From positions 731,442-795,441 of the forward strand of contig CAVVIT010000005.1 of assembly GCA_963748405.1 (NCBI GenBank): a DNA stretch of 64,000 nt, written 5' to 3'. The notes under the pieces were generated by a model. It saw only the letters and a program-made list of their open reading frames with translations. It was not told the DNA's origin and searched no databases. This DNA comes from Fen-1273 sp963748405. Lineage in GTDB: Bacteria > Bacteroidota > Ignavibacteria > UBA10030 > UBA6906. The position numbers and the translations under genes were made by a program. Below are positions 1-8,404 of the stretch, one piece after another (positions within the stretch are counted from its first letter, which is position 1; the number at the start of each line of letters is the position of its first letter).

Positions 1-961
1 TCCTTACAGAATTTGCCTTCATCCACAACTCCTGTGGAACGATGGCGGGATGAGCACCCTCATGAACCACCCATTGAGACTGATCCATTTTCCATTGAGG
101 GTGGTCGGGAGTTGAACGACGTTCCCATCCCTCGTTCTGCGCCCGAATCTTGCTGCTTGAATACCGGTTGTAGGCTCTCGCTCCGTAGTAGGCAGGGTTC
201 TCAATGATCGACTTGATCGTGCCGTTGCTCCACTTCTGGTCTTTATTGCGCCATTTGCCCCGGCGAGCGCAGGGGACCTTCTTGTCGTTTAACATCTTGG
301 CAATCAGGAGGTACGAGCATCCTTTCGCCCTCTCGGAGAAAATGAAGCGAACTGTCTCGACTTCGTCGTCCTTCCCCAACTCCCAGACGACCTTTTCCTG
401 CTTCTTCACACACCACTGACCTGGTGCCAGGTAACGCCGATCGCCGGTGTGGATGCTGACGGCAACTCTCACGTAGCCATAGGGGGCCGTGCCTCCACTG
501 GAGTAGACGCCGTTGTTCGTGGCCCCCCTGAGTGTCAACTCCGAGAGCTTTTTGCTGTACTGAGAAGCCTGGACCCCCTCGAGGGCTTTGAGCATCGGCG
601 CGAACTCATGCTTGGGGTCCACCGATGTCTTCACAAGGACGACCTCGACGCCACATCGTCTAAAATGGACACGCCAATATGTGTTCTCCTCCGCGTCGAT
701 AGCCCTACCCCATCGGCTCTCGTCGTAGCAAATTACTGCTTTGAATTCCGGCTGGTACTCGACGGCTGAACGTAGACGCTGGAACTCGGGCCTCTGGTCG
801 AACGTGGTTCCGGATTTCCCGAAATCCTCAAACCACCGGATGACATCATACCCGGCGGTTCTTGCGTAGGCGAGGATTTCTATCTTTTGCTGTTCAGGGG
901 ACTCTTCCTGTTGATCGGTCGAGCATCGCAAGTACCCGACTGCGGGGATCATGGTGCTCAT
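1..961 (-). CDS. Large serine recombinase, 3' end cut by window edge
   Basis: This gene runs leftward off the window, so only about the first 320 residues are visible. Large serine recombinases catalyse site-specific integration and excision of phages and integrative elements through a covalent serine-DNA link. The N-terminal resolvase domain is clear: GYLRCSTDQQ holds the probable nucleophile Ser14, followed by ICYDESRWGRAIDAEE. The recombinase domain begins near GGTAPYGY, and the visible part ends before the zinc ribbon. The start at 961 has a strong AAGGAAGGAG ribosome site and overlaps the stop of the preceding tiny gene by ATGA. It is a clear paralogue of the complete recombinase at 60133-62004. 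The family call is confident; the fate of its C-terminus is unknown. Confidence 0.93.
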   Translation of the reverse strand, partial: MSTMIPAVGYLRCSTDQQEESPEQQKIEILAYARTAGYDVIRWFEDFGKSGTTFDQRPEFQRLRSAVEYQPEFKAVICYDESRWGRAIDAEENTYWRVHFRRCGVEVVLVKTSVDPKHEFAPMLKALEGVQASQYSKKLSELTLRGATNNGVYSSGGTAPYGYVRVAVSIHTGDRRYLAPGQWCVKKQEKVVWELGKDDEVETVRFIFSERAKGCSYLLIAKMLNDKKVPCARRGKWRNKDQKWSNGTIKSIIENPAYYGARAYNRYSSSKIRAQNEGWERRSTPDHPQWKMDQSQWVVHEGAHPAIVPQELWMKANSVR

Positions 962-1131
962 TGTTGATCTCCTTCCTTTTTCAATGTCATCAATTCTCGC
1001 TTCTCCCGCAAATGTCGGCACAGAAGCGTGGCGACCATTCGCGTCAATTCGTTGATGTCCTCTTCCGTCAAATACCCATCGCTCTCAACGGTGCAGACAT
1101 ACTCTTCATCAGATTTTCTCCGAGGCTTCAT
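958..1131 (-). CDS. 57-aa small protein coupled to the serine recombinase
   Basis: This short reading frame is too small for most gene callers. It begins MKPRRKSDEE and has a charged, probably helical body (LTEEDINELTRMVATLL, then CRHLREKRELM). Its TGA stop overlaps the recombinase ATG as ATGA, so translation is probably coupled. A homologous 53-aa frame sits in the same place before the second recombinase at 62 kb, sharing the pattern L-[TS]-E-E-[DE] followed by a helix ending in [RN]-L-R-[EQ]-[KR]. Conservation in two recombinase loci argues that it is a real gene. It could be a recombination directionality factor or a recombinase modulator, but that role is inferred from position only. Confidence 0.7.
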   Translation of the reverse strand: MKPRRKSDEEYVCTVESDGYLTEEDINELTRMVATLLCRHLREKRELMTLKKEGDQQ

Positions 1132-1247
1132 TGGCTAACCGGATGGAGCTGGTGGCCAATGATTCCAGACCTGCTGCGCGTTCCCAGGACTTTGAAATCC
1201 GGGAAGTCGGTGGCAAGCTGGAGGCACGTGATTCGGACTGAGGTCAT
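1128..1247 (-). CDS. 39-aa hypothetical peptide, first gene of the recombinase operon
   Basis: A 39-codon frame starts MTSVRITCLQLATDFPDF, and its TGA overlaps the ATG of the next small gene by ATGA. A strong AGGAGGG ribosome site lies about seven bases before the ATG. The tight overlaps suggest one transcript: 39-aa peptide, 57-aa protein, recombinase. No domain is recognised and there is no obvious counterpart at the second recombinase. Its reality rests on the ribosome site and the overlap. Confidence 0.5.
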   Translation of the reverse strand: MTSVRITCLQLATDFPDFKVLGTRSRSGIIGHQLHPVSQ

Positions 1248-1510
1248 ACCGCTACCCTCCTGAACGACAATTCCCAAACAGAGGATAGGTGCACGAATTC
1301 TCGGCCGGGCGTTGGGTGCACCCGTGCGCTATTGATTATGAATTCGTACAACTACCCGCTTTCGAGAAAAGTCCGAGGGTCAAGCGGTATATTGGTTATA
1401 GGGAACGCTCAGAGACGTTCTCCACAATCCGGAGAAACAGTGCCGCGTCAACCACGTCAGCACTGTTCCACCGGGTTCGGATTAATCGGAGGTGTTGGTT
1501 GTCACCTTAT

Positions 1511-2491
1511 TTATACCGTCTTCTTGCTCATCCCTTCATCCACAGCTTTTATCGCCCGGAAGATCGCTTCTGCGACCTGCGGGACGATGCTGTTGCCCGT
1601 CGCTTTGAGGGCGGCATTCCTCCAGCCTCTAGGTCGAGGTAGTCCTCCGGGTAGCCCATCATCCACAGTGCAAAGGCGGGTTGCAACTTGAACCCAGTCC
1701 TCTGACCAGTGTCCACGAACTGGACCTTGTCCGCCAGAGCTATCGAACCTCGTTTCCTCCGGTGTTGGTTTCCCTTCACATTGGCTACCCCGATCCGAGC
1801 GTCTTGAGTCGTCGGTGTAGGGAGAAGCTTCTCCATTAAGTCGGGGTTTGATAGGCAGAAGTTCTCGGCTCCCTTCTTCTTCCACGACCTGCTGGTTTTC
1901 TTTTGAATATAGTCCGACGCTTGGGGCGTAGGAAGCAATGCTTGCTGCATCCTCTTGTATCGGCGATTTCCACCCGTTCCCCCTCCGAGCCCGCTGGTTA
2001 CGGCGGTTGGCAACAATCCAGAGCCGATTCCGTTTATGTGGGGCGCCGACGGCACAAGCTGGAATAATAAACGCCTGTACGGCGTAACCTTCGTCCTCCA
2101 GTTGGGAACAGATCGTTTCGAACACCACGCCTGACTGAATACTAACGAGCCCAGGAACGTTTTCGGCAGCGATCCATGTGGGCTTACTTTCGTGTATGAC
2201 TCTAAGCATTGCTGGCCAGAGGTAACGAGAATCTCTCGTGCCTTTTCGTTTTCCCGCTTGGCTGAAGGGCTGGCAGGGGAAGCCTCCTGTGAGGAGGTCG
2301 ACCTTCTCTTTTTGTGTGTAGTGGTATGTACTGATGTCGCCATGTATTGGAACTCCAGTGAACTGCTTTGCTAATACTGCTTGACAGAATGGATCCCATT
2401 CAACGAACGCTATCGTTCTGTATTTTGGAAATTGCTTCCTCGCCGCAAGGGCGAAGCCTCCGATACCGCTGAACACATCAATATGGTTCAC
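1511..2491 (-). CDS. DNA (cytosine-5) methyltransferase
   Basis: This is a 326-aa C5-cytosine DNA methyltransferase, which transfers a methyl group from S-adenosylmethionine to cytosine. Motif I is DVFSGIGGFALAARK near the N-terminus. The catalytic motif IV is GGFPCQPFSQAGKRKG, with the Pro-Cys nucleophile. Motif VI is AENVPGLVS, and the C-terminal motif X is ATGNSIVPQVAEAIF. All key motifs are present and the length is typical for a short monospecific enzyme. The start appears to be GTG at 2491. No partner restriction enzyme is adjacent, so it may be an orphan enzyme that protects the mobile element. It lies upstream of the recombinase operon on the same strand, separated by about 260 bases with no recognised gene. 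Confidence 0.93.
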   Translation of the reverse strand: MNHIDVFSGIGGFALAARKQFPKYRTIAFVEWDPFCQAVLAKQFTGVPIHGDISTYHYTQKEKVDLLTGGFPCQPFSQAGKRKGTRDSRYLWPAMLRVIHESKPTWIAAENVPGLVSIQSGVVFETICSQLEDEGYAVQAFIIPACAVGAPHKRNRLWIVANRRNQRARRGNGWKSPIQEDAASIASYAPSVGLYSKENQQVVEEEGSRELLPIKPRLNGEASPYTDDSRRSDRGSQCEGKPTPEETRFDSSGGQGPVRGHWSEDWVQVATRLCTVDDGLPGGLPRPRGWRNAALKATGNSIVPQVAEAIFRAIKAVDEGMSKKTV

Positions 2492-2584
2492 TTACTCAAT
2501 CACTTCTCCCTCACAGATTGTGGATTATCCTTGCAGTCCTTCTCGTATTGCCCGAGCTGGAAGGCCCTCGGTTTGTGTTGCGGT

Positions 2585-2803
2585 TTAAGCTTCGCATTCA
2601 ACTGCAAGCTTCACGCCTTCTCCGTCTGATCGTACGTCACGCAGCCGTTGCACGTGTAGATCGGGTTTTCTCCGAATGTAGTCCAGAAGCGTCTCGATCC
2701 ACCGTCCGCTGACTGCGTACCGATTCCCGTCGCGTTCGTTGCCGTACGGTTTGTTGAATTCTTCTGCCGCGTGGATCGCCTGCGCGCGGTTCGCCGCCTT
2801 CAC
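2585..2803 (-). CDS. Small hypothetical protein, start unresolved
   Basis: The frame ends in a protein-like sequence (RYAVSGRWIETLLDYIRRKP and DVRSDGEGVKLAVECEA) of about 70-85 residues. The open frame extends upstream to about 2965, but that part overlaps a terminator and an operator-like palindrome and does not look coding. The GTG at 2803 is the most conservative start. A GGAGG at 2834-2838 lies too far away to serve it cleanly, so the true start is uncertain. It precedes the cytosine methyltransferase on the same strand. No family is recognised. Confidence 0.45.
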   Translation of the reverse strand: MKAANRAQAIHAAEEFNKPYGNERDGNRYAVSGRWIETLLDYIRRKPDLHVQRLRDVRSDGEGVKLAVECEA

Positions 2804-2889
2804 GAGTATGTTGACTCGTTTGTGATCGTCGTTCCTCCGTTGGTTGGATAGTGGTGGGTGTCTGTTGAACCTGGGGGTGTGGTGACCCC

Positions 2890-2906
2890 TCCCACTTATA
2901 GTGGGA
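2890..2906. promoter_or_regulatory. Operator-like palindrome
   Basis: TCCCACT and AGTGGGA form perfect 7-bp arms around a 3-base centre. The site lies upstream of the small gene ending at 2585 and overlaps a TATAAG-like sequence on the minus strand. It is plausibly a repressor site, perhaps for the HTH protein encoded just upstream. This is inference from symmetry and position. Confidence 0.4.
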
Positions 2907-2953
2907 TTATTCACGGGGTGGGACAGATTAGCGGGAAAACGCGGAATACAAAT

Positions 2954-2979
2954 AAAAAAGGCCAACTTCTCAGCTGGCC
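2954..2979 (-). terminator. Rho-independent terminator after the HTH gene
   Basis: Read on the minus strand, an 8-bp stem (GGCCAGCT paired with AGTTGGCC, one G-U pair) closes a GAGA tetraloop and is followed by six Ts. It lies 25 bases after the stop codon of the HTH gene ending at 3005, so it should end that transcript. Confidence 0.85.
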
Positions 2980-3004
2980 TAGTATTCAGACTCCATTCAG
3001 ATGG

Positions 3005-3775
3005 TTATCCCCCCTCCTCCAGCCGGTCTATCACCTTCAGGAGTTGGGAGGCCGTCAATTTTACCAGCTTTTCAGTTATCGCGGTAGATTTGCGTTCCAG
3101 TATCACTCGAATCATCTGCTTCTTATCCATCTTCGCGTAGCGTTCGCGATCGAGTCGCGCTATAGCCTTCCCTTCGACGACATTGGGACCCGTGTTTCTA
3201 TCTGTATTGTCCTGTCCGTCAATTCCCTGCTCCGCGGGAACTCCTCGCTCAAGCATGATACGCTCGATGGTGTTCTGCGGAACCCTGTAAGCGGCCCAAA
3301 GCGCTTCGTACACCTTGTCCACCTCCTGCCAGAATAGAATGCGTTTAAAAACCCTGCTCCAGGTGGGTTGAGATATTCCGGTAAGCCGTGCCAGGTCCGA
3401 CTGTGTCGGCTTCGGATTGCGTTCGAAAATTACCATCTCCACGTATCTCCTGGCCAGCCACTGGTCATCTGCTTCAGGTGGCTTGACTGATGGATGATCA
3501 CCCGCTGTCTCGTTTTCCGTCCCGGTCTTCTTGATCTTGCGCCCAGGAGATTGACTGTCGGGCTGTGCGTCACGAAGCTGATCGGCGAGAGAGAGCATTT
3601 GACGAAACTTCACCCACTGCTCTGGACTGAGGGCCCGCTTTCCTATTGCAGCAGATCCCGGTTGCCTCTCGGTATCGAGCTGCATGTTGTCGGTACCAGG
3701 TGCTGCGCTTGCGTTAGCCGTTTGCGCAATGTCCCCGAGTCCATCGAGCGAAGAATGAATAATAGCTGAGCCCAT
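3005..3775 (-). CDS. HTH DNA-binding protein of unknown role
   Basis: This 256-aa protein has a low-complexity N-terminal third, a helix-turn-helix around residues 121-145 (PTQSDLARLTGISQPTWSRV), and a charged C-terminus (DKKQMIRVILERK). The ATG at 3775 is preferred because AGAGGTG lies just before it; an in-frame TTG at 3793 has no ribosome site. It is followed by a strong terminator and preceded by an 18-bp inverted repeat, suggesting an autoregulated gene. The HTH resembles those of regulators and terminase-small-subunit-like proteins, but the family cannot be named with confidence. It may regulate the mobile element or the defence operon upstream of it. Confidence 0.75.
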   Translation of the reverse strand: MGSAIIHSSLDGLGDIAQTANASAAPGTDNMQLDTERQPGSAAIGKRALSPEQWVKFRQMLSLADQLRDAQPDSQSPGRKIKKTGTENETAGDHPSVKPPEADDQWLARRYVEMVIFERNPKPTQSDLARLTGISQPTWSRVFKRILFWQEVDKVYEALWAAYRVPQNTIERIMLERGVPAEQGIDGQDNTDRNTGPNVVEGKAIARLDRERYAKMDKKQMIRVILERKSTAITEKLVKLTASQLLKVIDRLEEGG

Positions 3776-3795
3776 AGTGCCACCTCTAAACAAAA

Positions 3796-3896
3796 ATTCC
3801 CAGAGGTAAATAGGGCGACCACATTCTAGGCACGGACAACCTCTAATAACCGTGCACGCTCACATCGAATTGGCGCTGCTATCTACCTCTGGGAAT
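3796..3896. repeat. 18-bp inverted repeat in the HTH gene promoter region
   Basis: Positions 3796-3813 and 3879-3896 are reverse complements at 17 of 18 bases, separated by 65 bases. They lie immediately upstream of the HTH gene starting at 3775. A second, shorter hairpin (CAGAGAG at 3925-3931, CTCTCTG at 3939-3945) follows. Spaced inverted repeats of this size suit a regulator bound at two sites with looping, or the end of a small element. Confidence 0.6.
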
Positions 3897-4064
3897 CGAG
3901 GCAGTACTTTGCACAGGGAATTCTCAGAGAGCCCTGTTCTCTCTGTAAATATACTCTATGGCCACGGGTTTGTCAAGGGCATTTTCGGGGAACTAACGAT
4001 CAGGAGATTGAGCCGTAGGTCAGCGTCGCTTTTGCATCACCAACAGTTTTGGGGGGAAGGGTAG

Positions 4065-5228
4065 TCATCTATTTGGTCTTGCCTTTTTGGCGACGGCTTT
4101 TTTCACACGTGAATGCTTTTCAAGTACCCCGATGTAATTCTGCAACCTGGCCAAGAGTTCATCGTAGGTGACAATCGTGATGTTCTTTGCCGACTGGCAG
4201 AGCAACCGAAAGTCGTCCTTTTCCTTTTGGTTCCGAAACTGGCTTGCGGTTCCAGCGAGGATTATTCCTCTCGGACGCAGTACTTTCAGGTCCAAATGGT
4301 CATAGTTATCGAAGATGTAACTCCTCACAGCGTCTGCGTGCCTAGAGATTCCTTCAATGTAATTCTCAACCTGAATCAATGCTTTTGACATCTCTGAATC
4401 CCAAAAGAAATTCCCACGACTCTCATCTGGCTTAAGCAGGTTCGTCGCAGGTTTCTTAATTTCCAAAATGTCCAGGTAACCATCATGAGTTACCAGTGAA
4501 AAGTCGGGGAATTTGGTGTTGCCAACGCTAATATTGATTTTCTCAATCGCGCGAATGTACCCCTGTTGTATGATGAGGATATTCTTTTGGATATAGTTTT
4601 GCCACCAAGACTCGGAATATGAAGCGTCGATAGATTCAGACAGATCCCCTGAGAGCTCCCGGAGGGTTTTTATCTGAGCGGTTGCCTTGAGGATGTTGAC
4701 TGCCCCCACCGATTCTGAAGATATAAAATCAGGCAGAAATTTGTTCAAAGCGTCTTTATCCTCAGACGAGAGCCTAGGGAGAATAATTCCGCCCAACAAC
4801 CCCGCCAACGTCCCTGAAACATATACTGGAGCTGATTTCTTCTTGAATTCCGAGGGATAGATCTCAGAAAATACTCGCCTGACAATGTCGTTCTTGATGT
4901 CTCTGTTCCGGTCGAATTGCTCACTGTACATCCTTGTTAAAGTCTTAAGGGAGGTGCGTACACGCTGAATCCTCCGCTCTAGCCTGATTGAATTCTCCTC
5001 CTGGGTGATAATCCACCGAAATCTAGCATATTTGTGCCCAAGTGCTTCAAGGATATTCTTCCCAAATTTGATTGATCCATCTGGTTTCAAGCCAGCTGGT
5101 CTCTTGCCCTCGTAATAAATCTTCGTCCCCTTTAGCTTGTTGCCATAGCTGGAGCTTTTCACCACCACGAACCGCACGGGGGATTTCCCGCGTTGCCTCT
5201 TTTGTTTCTTCTTAGATCGAGCTGTCAT
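4065..5228 (-). CDS. sduA: Shedu-type immune nuclease (DUF4263)
   Basis: This 387-aa protein matches Shedu SduA, a single-gene anti-phage nuclease. The C-terminal DUF4263 region begins at SESWWQNYIQKN and contains the PD-(D/E)XK-like core: KFPDFSLV, then LDILEIKKP with the Glu-x-Lys catalytic pair. A final segment (ITIVTYDELLARLQNYIGVL) is typical of the family. The N-terminus is basic (MTARSKKKQKRQRGK) followed by a variable sensing region. I chose ATG 5228; an upstream in-frame GTG at 5264 is possible. It lies downstream of the DUF499 operon on the same strand and may be co-transcribed with it. Confidence 0.88.
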   Translation of the reverse strand: MTARSKKKQKRQRGKSPVRFVVVKSSSYGNKLKGTKIYYEGKRPAGLKPDGSIKFGKNILEALGHKYARFRWIITQEENSIRLERRIQRVRTSLKTLTRMYSEQFDRNRDIKNDIVRRVFSEIYPSEFKKKSAPVYVSGTLAGLLGGIILPRLSSEDKDALNKFLPDFISSESVGAVNILKATAQIKTLRELSGDLSESIDASYSESWWQNYIQKNILIIQQGYIRAIEKINISVGNTKFPDFSLVTHDGYLDILEIKKPATNLLKPDESRGNFFWDSEMSKALIQVENYIEGISRHADAVRSYIFDNYDHLDLKVLRPRGIILAGTASQFRNQKEKDDFRLLCQSAKNITIVTYDELLARLQNYIGVLEKHSRVKKAVAKKARPNR

Positions 5229-5291
5229 AGTAAGACCCAATATTCGATTCGATCGGACTTTCACCGGGCATCGTGGTCTTAAGGCTCCGCG

Positions 5292-5430
5292 TCAATTCAT
5301 CCTGACCTTGTTCATTCCGTGGAAATACGCCTCCGGCTTCTTCGGTCCATCCACATACTCGATCAACAGCGCCAGGAACTCCTCCCCTAAAATAAAAGAT
5401 CCAGACCAGTTCCAGCATCGCCTCGTCATT
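5292..5430 (-). pseudogene. Frameshifted relic of a small gene
   Basis: Between DUF499 and Shedu, two minus-strand frames each look protein-like for part of the way. One reads MLELVWIFYF and breaks off; the other continues as GEEFLALLIEYVDGPKKPEA and ends at 5292. The switch falls in the T-rich, then G-rich stretch near 5385-5400. This pattern suggests a small gene broken by a one-base indel. No family is recognised. Confidence 0.35.
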
Positions 5431-5479
5431 GAGTTCGCCGTTCTATTCTTAGCGCTGGATATTTGTGGGGGTAGTATAT

Positions 5480-8404
5480 TTATTCGACCTTCACGTTGTC
5501 ATCCAAGCCAAGTTCCCTCAACGCTACCTTCGTCTCATCCACTTGTTGGGCAGTGACTCCGCTTTTGGGGTCAACTTCGACATTAACCGTAAGTCTTAGA
5601 CCTCCTCCAGTGACAAACTTCGAGAGGATCTTTGTATAGAAGTTCATCCACTTCTGGGGAGCCACAATTCCTGCCCAGACTAGCCTTTTGATGCCAGAGC
5701 GCGCTGGCCCAGCGGGTGGCGTTGGAGGGTTCCCTTCTTTCGAGACAGACACATTTGCTGTCGCAGATAGGGCCCCGCTTGTCACCATGATCAGAAAATT
5801 CCCTTCATCCTTCCCCGCCTGGAAGACATCAGGCTCGATAAACATACCTCCAGTTGCTTTCCATGTGCATGTGTCCAATTTGAACTCATTTCCATGCTGG
5901 TCGAATCCCCTTGAAGCAAATGCCTGCCTAGAACCCGGTCTAAGATTAACGTTTGCCGGGATAATGGACATAGAAATCAGTTTAGGCGGCACGAGATGCT
6001 TGTCTGCCTCCTGTGACGTAATTATGTACATCTCATCCGAGATCTCCACTTCCGTGCTGCTCATGTCACGCTTGTACAGAAAAGGATCGTACTTCCCGGA
6101 AAAGAATTTCCCCACGTACGCCAAGTATCCATTAGCAACCCCTTTGGCAATGGACTCGCGCACAGCTTCAGCGTTGAGCAAACGCGGGAACTGAGGCGAA
6201 GCGAAGAAGGCATTACGTACAGACTTTGTGCTCCACTCTTTGAACGCTCCTGGCCAATTCCTCACTAGAAACGTCGGGCTGATGTCCTTTTCTATTTCAC
6301 CGTCTTGTCTCAGTCTGTTCACAATGTACACAGTGATCGACTCCGCGGTGCTCGAGTTGATCAGGCCAAGATCAATCATTCGCATGGCGTTGTCCTTGCC
6401 TAAGAGACTCAAATTCCTGTAGGTCCTCCACACGCTCTCGCGCAGGTCACGTTGCGCCTTCTTAAGATTCTCATTCATTTGACGTTGTTGCGAGTCATCC
6501 AGATGCAGTTCTTTCGCTTCGTCCTGGATATCCTCCCAAGCTAGTGCTTTTCGAGCCTCTTCTCGGATCAATTCGGCGGATTCAGCGATACACCATATCA
6601 AGGCACTCTTGAATGTCCGCGCCGACGAGCCGGATTCGCGGGTCATGGATTCAATGACAGCGGCTGTTCCACTCTCCGACTTGGACCGCTCTGGAGGCAA
6701 AACCACAAAAGTAATGGCCGGCCTGTCCGAAATCTGGCCGCTCTTCTCAGGGAAGAACACTCGTTCCGTTCCCGGAACAGGTGCAAAAGACTTTTGAATT
6801 TCGGTATTCACGCGCTCATTGATACGTGGTGCTTGTATCCCGGCCCTGCGGTCTGCCAGCAACTTATTTAGGTTCGGAGACAAGCCGTAGCGATACCTGT
6901 TCTTCTCGACATTGAGGAAGTAGCTCGATTCTGTAAGCCCCTCGAGGACTGTCTCGACATTCCCAATATCTAGATCTGGTTCAGCCACATCAAGCCGGAT
7001 CTCAGGTATGGTTGCCTCAGTACGCGCCTGTCCGCCGTTGGATTCAAAGAAGATTGAGGTAGCAGCTTTGCGGTGAAGTCGCGAATTCCTTATTGTCTCA
7101 ACGGCTTCTTGGTCCAACCGTGTGGCATGCGAGTTGCTTTTCCCAATGATGTCAGTCGTTACGGACACTTCAAGGCGAGATTCACCAAGTTGTTCGAATA
7201 CGGCAGCCCGGAAGATAGGATCATCAAGTGGGGCGGTTCCTAAGGTGATAAGGGGATCCCTATGATCTCCTTTGTAACCCTCAGAATAGGCTTTTGACAC
7301 CCATAGCGCGAGCAGACGTAATATCCCGCGTGTGCGTTGGAACCGCGGGAGGGCCTGCCACTTCCTCTCAAAAACTGAAATGACCGACGGATGAAAGGGG
7401 TAGGTCGCTGCAAACTCCTCCCTCACCTTGCCTTTCGAGAAGTCCTCTGGCAACTGCTTTTCATGAGCCGCAATCCAGTCCACATATGCACCAATCGATT
7501 TCTTTGCATCATCAGACAGCCCGTGCCATTCGAAGAGGCGCCGTCTGATAATCTCAGAAGTCTCTGTTTCCGCAGACATAAACACTGCCTTGCCCAACCG
7601 ATTTAGGAGATTCTTGAAACGCTCGTGGTCTGACTGGTCCTCCGGGGTCATCTCAATTTCAGACTTGGGGATGGAAACCACGAGCACAAGATTTGAACGA
7701 CCGCGTGCTTCTTCGGAGAGACTCTGCAGGAAAGCAAAAAACTGTGCAGCTAACCCGATCTTTCTATACCTGCCGACGTAATTCAATACTTCGTCACAGA
7801 GAATCATACAGGGCTTGTCTTTCGGCAAGAATTCTCTTATCACATCTCCTGCAGGCGCTACGAGCTGTCTCTCATGTTCAGCTAATACCTCAAGTGCTTT
7901 AGGTCCTCCTAGTTGAAAGGCAATCTCACCCCAAGGGGTCTTTCTGGTAGGTGTTCCATCTTCCCCACCCCTTCCTGTCAAGGAATCAAATTCTGTTCCC
8001 ACAAAAACAGCCACAGCAGCTTTTGGAATTCCTGGCATGCCTGATCGCTTCAGGATCTCCGAAACACCCAGCCACTTCTCTGATTCTGGACCATGCGCGC
8101 CAAGATGATAGAGCAAGGTTAGAGCATGGGTTTTCCCGCCACCGAATTGGGTCGCCAGGTTAAATACAGCAGAGGTTTCAGTCCTTTCACCATTTAAGCG
8201 CCGGACAACCTCAGCAGCAAGACCTGTAAGACTTTGGGTGAGATATGTTCGCTCAAAAAACTGTTTAGGGTTCTGGTAAACGCTAGGGGCTCTACCATCG
8301 CGCACCTGATCCAAATGCACAGCAAACTCGGCGGCATCAAGTGGCTTGCCTTCTCGCAAATCTGCGCGGGGAGTGACGACTTTATACCACGGCTTCAGGC
8401 TCAT
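5480..8404 (-). CDS. DUF499 domain ATPase of a predicted defence cluster
   Basis: This 974-aa protein belongs to the DUF499 family of large P-loop ATPases, found with DUF1156 methyltransferases in defence islands. It opens with MSLKPWYKVVTPRADLREG. The Walker A loop is TQFGGGKTHAL (residues 85-95) and the Walker B is CMILCDEVLNYV. A C-terminal beta-rich segment and the end motif VAPQKWMNFYTKIL also fit. It starts inside the end of the preceding cyclotransferase-like gene (23-bp overlap), so translation is coupled. ATP-driven sensing or remodelling is the likely role; the exact mechanism is not known to me. The protein appears intact. Confidence 0.9.
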   Translation of the reverse strand: MSLKPWYKVVTPRADLREGKPLDAAEFAVHLDQVRDGRAPSVYQNPKQFFERTYLTQSLTGLAAEVVRRLNGERTETSAVFNLATQFGGGKTHALTLLYHLGAHGPESEKWLGVSEILKRSGMPGIPKAAVAVFVGTEFDSLTGRGGEDGTPTRKTPWGEIAFQLGGPKALEVLAEHERQLVAPAGDVIREFLPKDKPCMILCDEVLNYVGRYRKIGLAAQFFAFLQSLSEEARGRSNLVLVVSIPKSEIEMTPEDQSDHERFKNLLNRLGKAVFMSAETETSEIIRRRLFEWHGLSDDAKKSIGAYVDWIAAHEKQLPEDFSKGKVREEFAATYPFHPSVISVFERKWQALPRFQRTRGILRLLALWVSKAYSEGYKGDHRDPLITLGTAPLDDPIFRAAVFEQLGESRLEVSVTTDIIGKSNSHATRLDQEAVETIRNSRLHRKAATSIFFESNGGQARTEATIPEIRLDVAEPDLDIGNVETVLEGLTESSYFLNVEKNRYRYGLSPNLNKLLADRRAGIQAPRINERVNTEIQKSFAPVPGTERVFFPEKSGQISDRPAITFVVLPPERSKSESGTAAVIESMTRESGSSARTFKSALIWCIAESAELIREEARKALAWEDIQDEAKELHLDDSQQRQMNENLKKAQRDLRESVWRTYRNLSLLGKDNAMRMIDLGLINSSTAESITVYIVNRLRQDGEIEKDISPTFLVRNWPGAFKEWSTKSVRNAFFASPQFPRLLNAEAVRESIAKGVANGYLAYVGKFFSGKYDPFLYKRDMSSTEVEISDEMYIITSQEADKHLVPPKLISMSIIPANVNLRPGSRQAFASRGFDQHGNEFKLDTCTWKATGGMFIEPDVFQAGKDEGNFLIMVTSGALSATANVSVSKEGNPPTPPAGPARSGIKRLVWAGIVAPQKWMNFYTKILSKFVTGGGLRLTVNVEVDPKSGVTAQQVDETKVALRELGLDDNVKVE

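Noticed and set aside
1549..2343. Long minus-strand frame inside the cytosine methyltransferase
   Set aside because: It overlaps the methyltransferase in another frame and has no recognisable motif.
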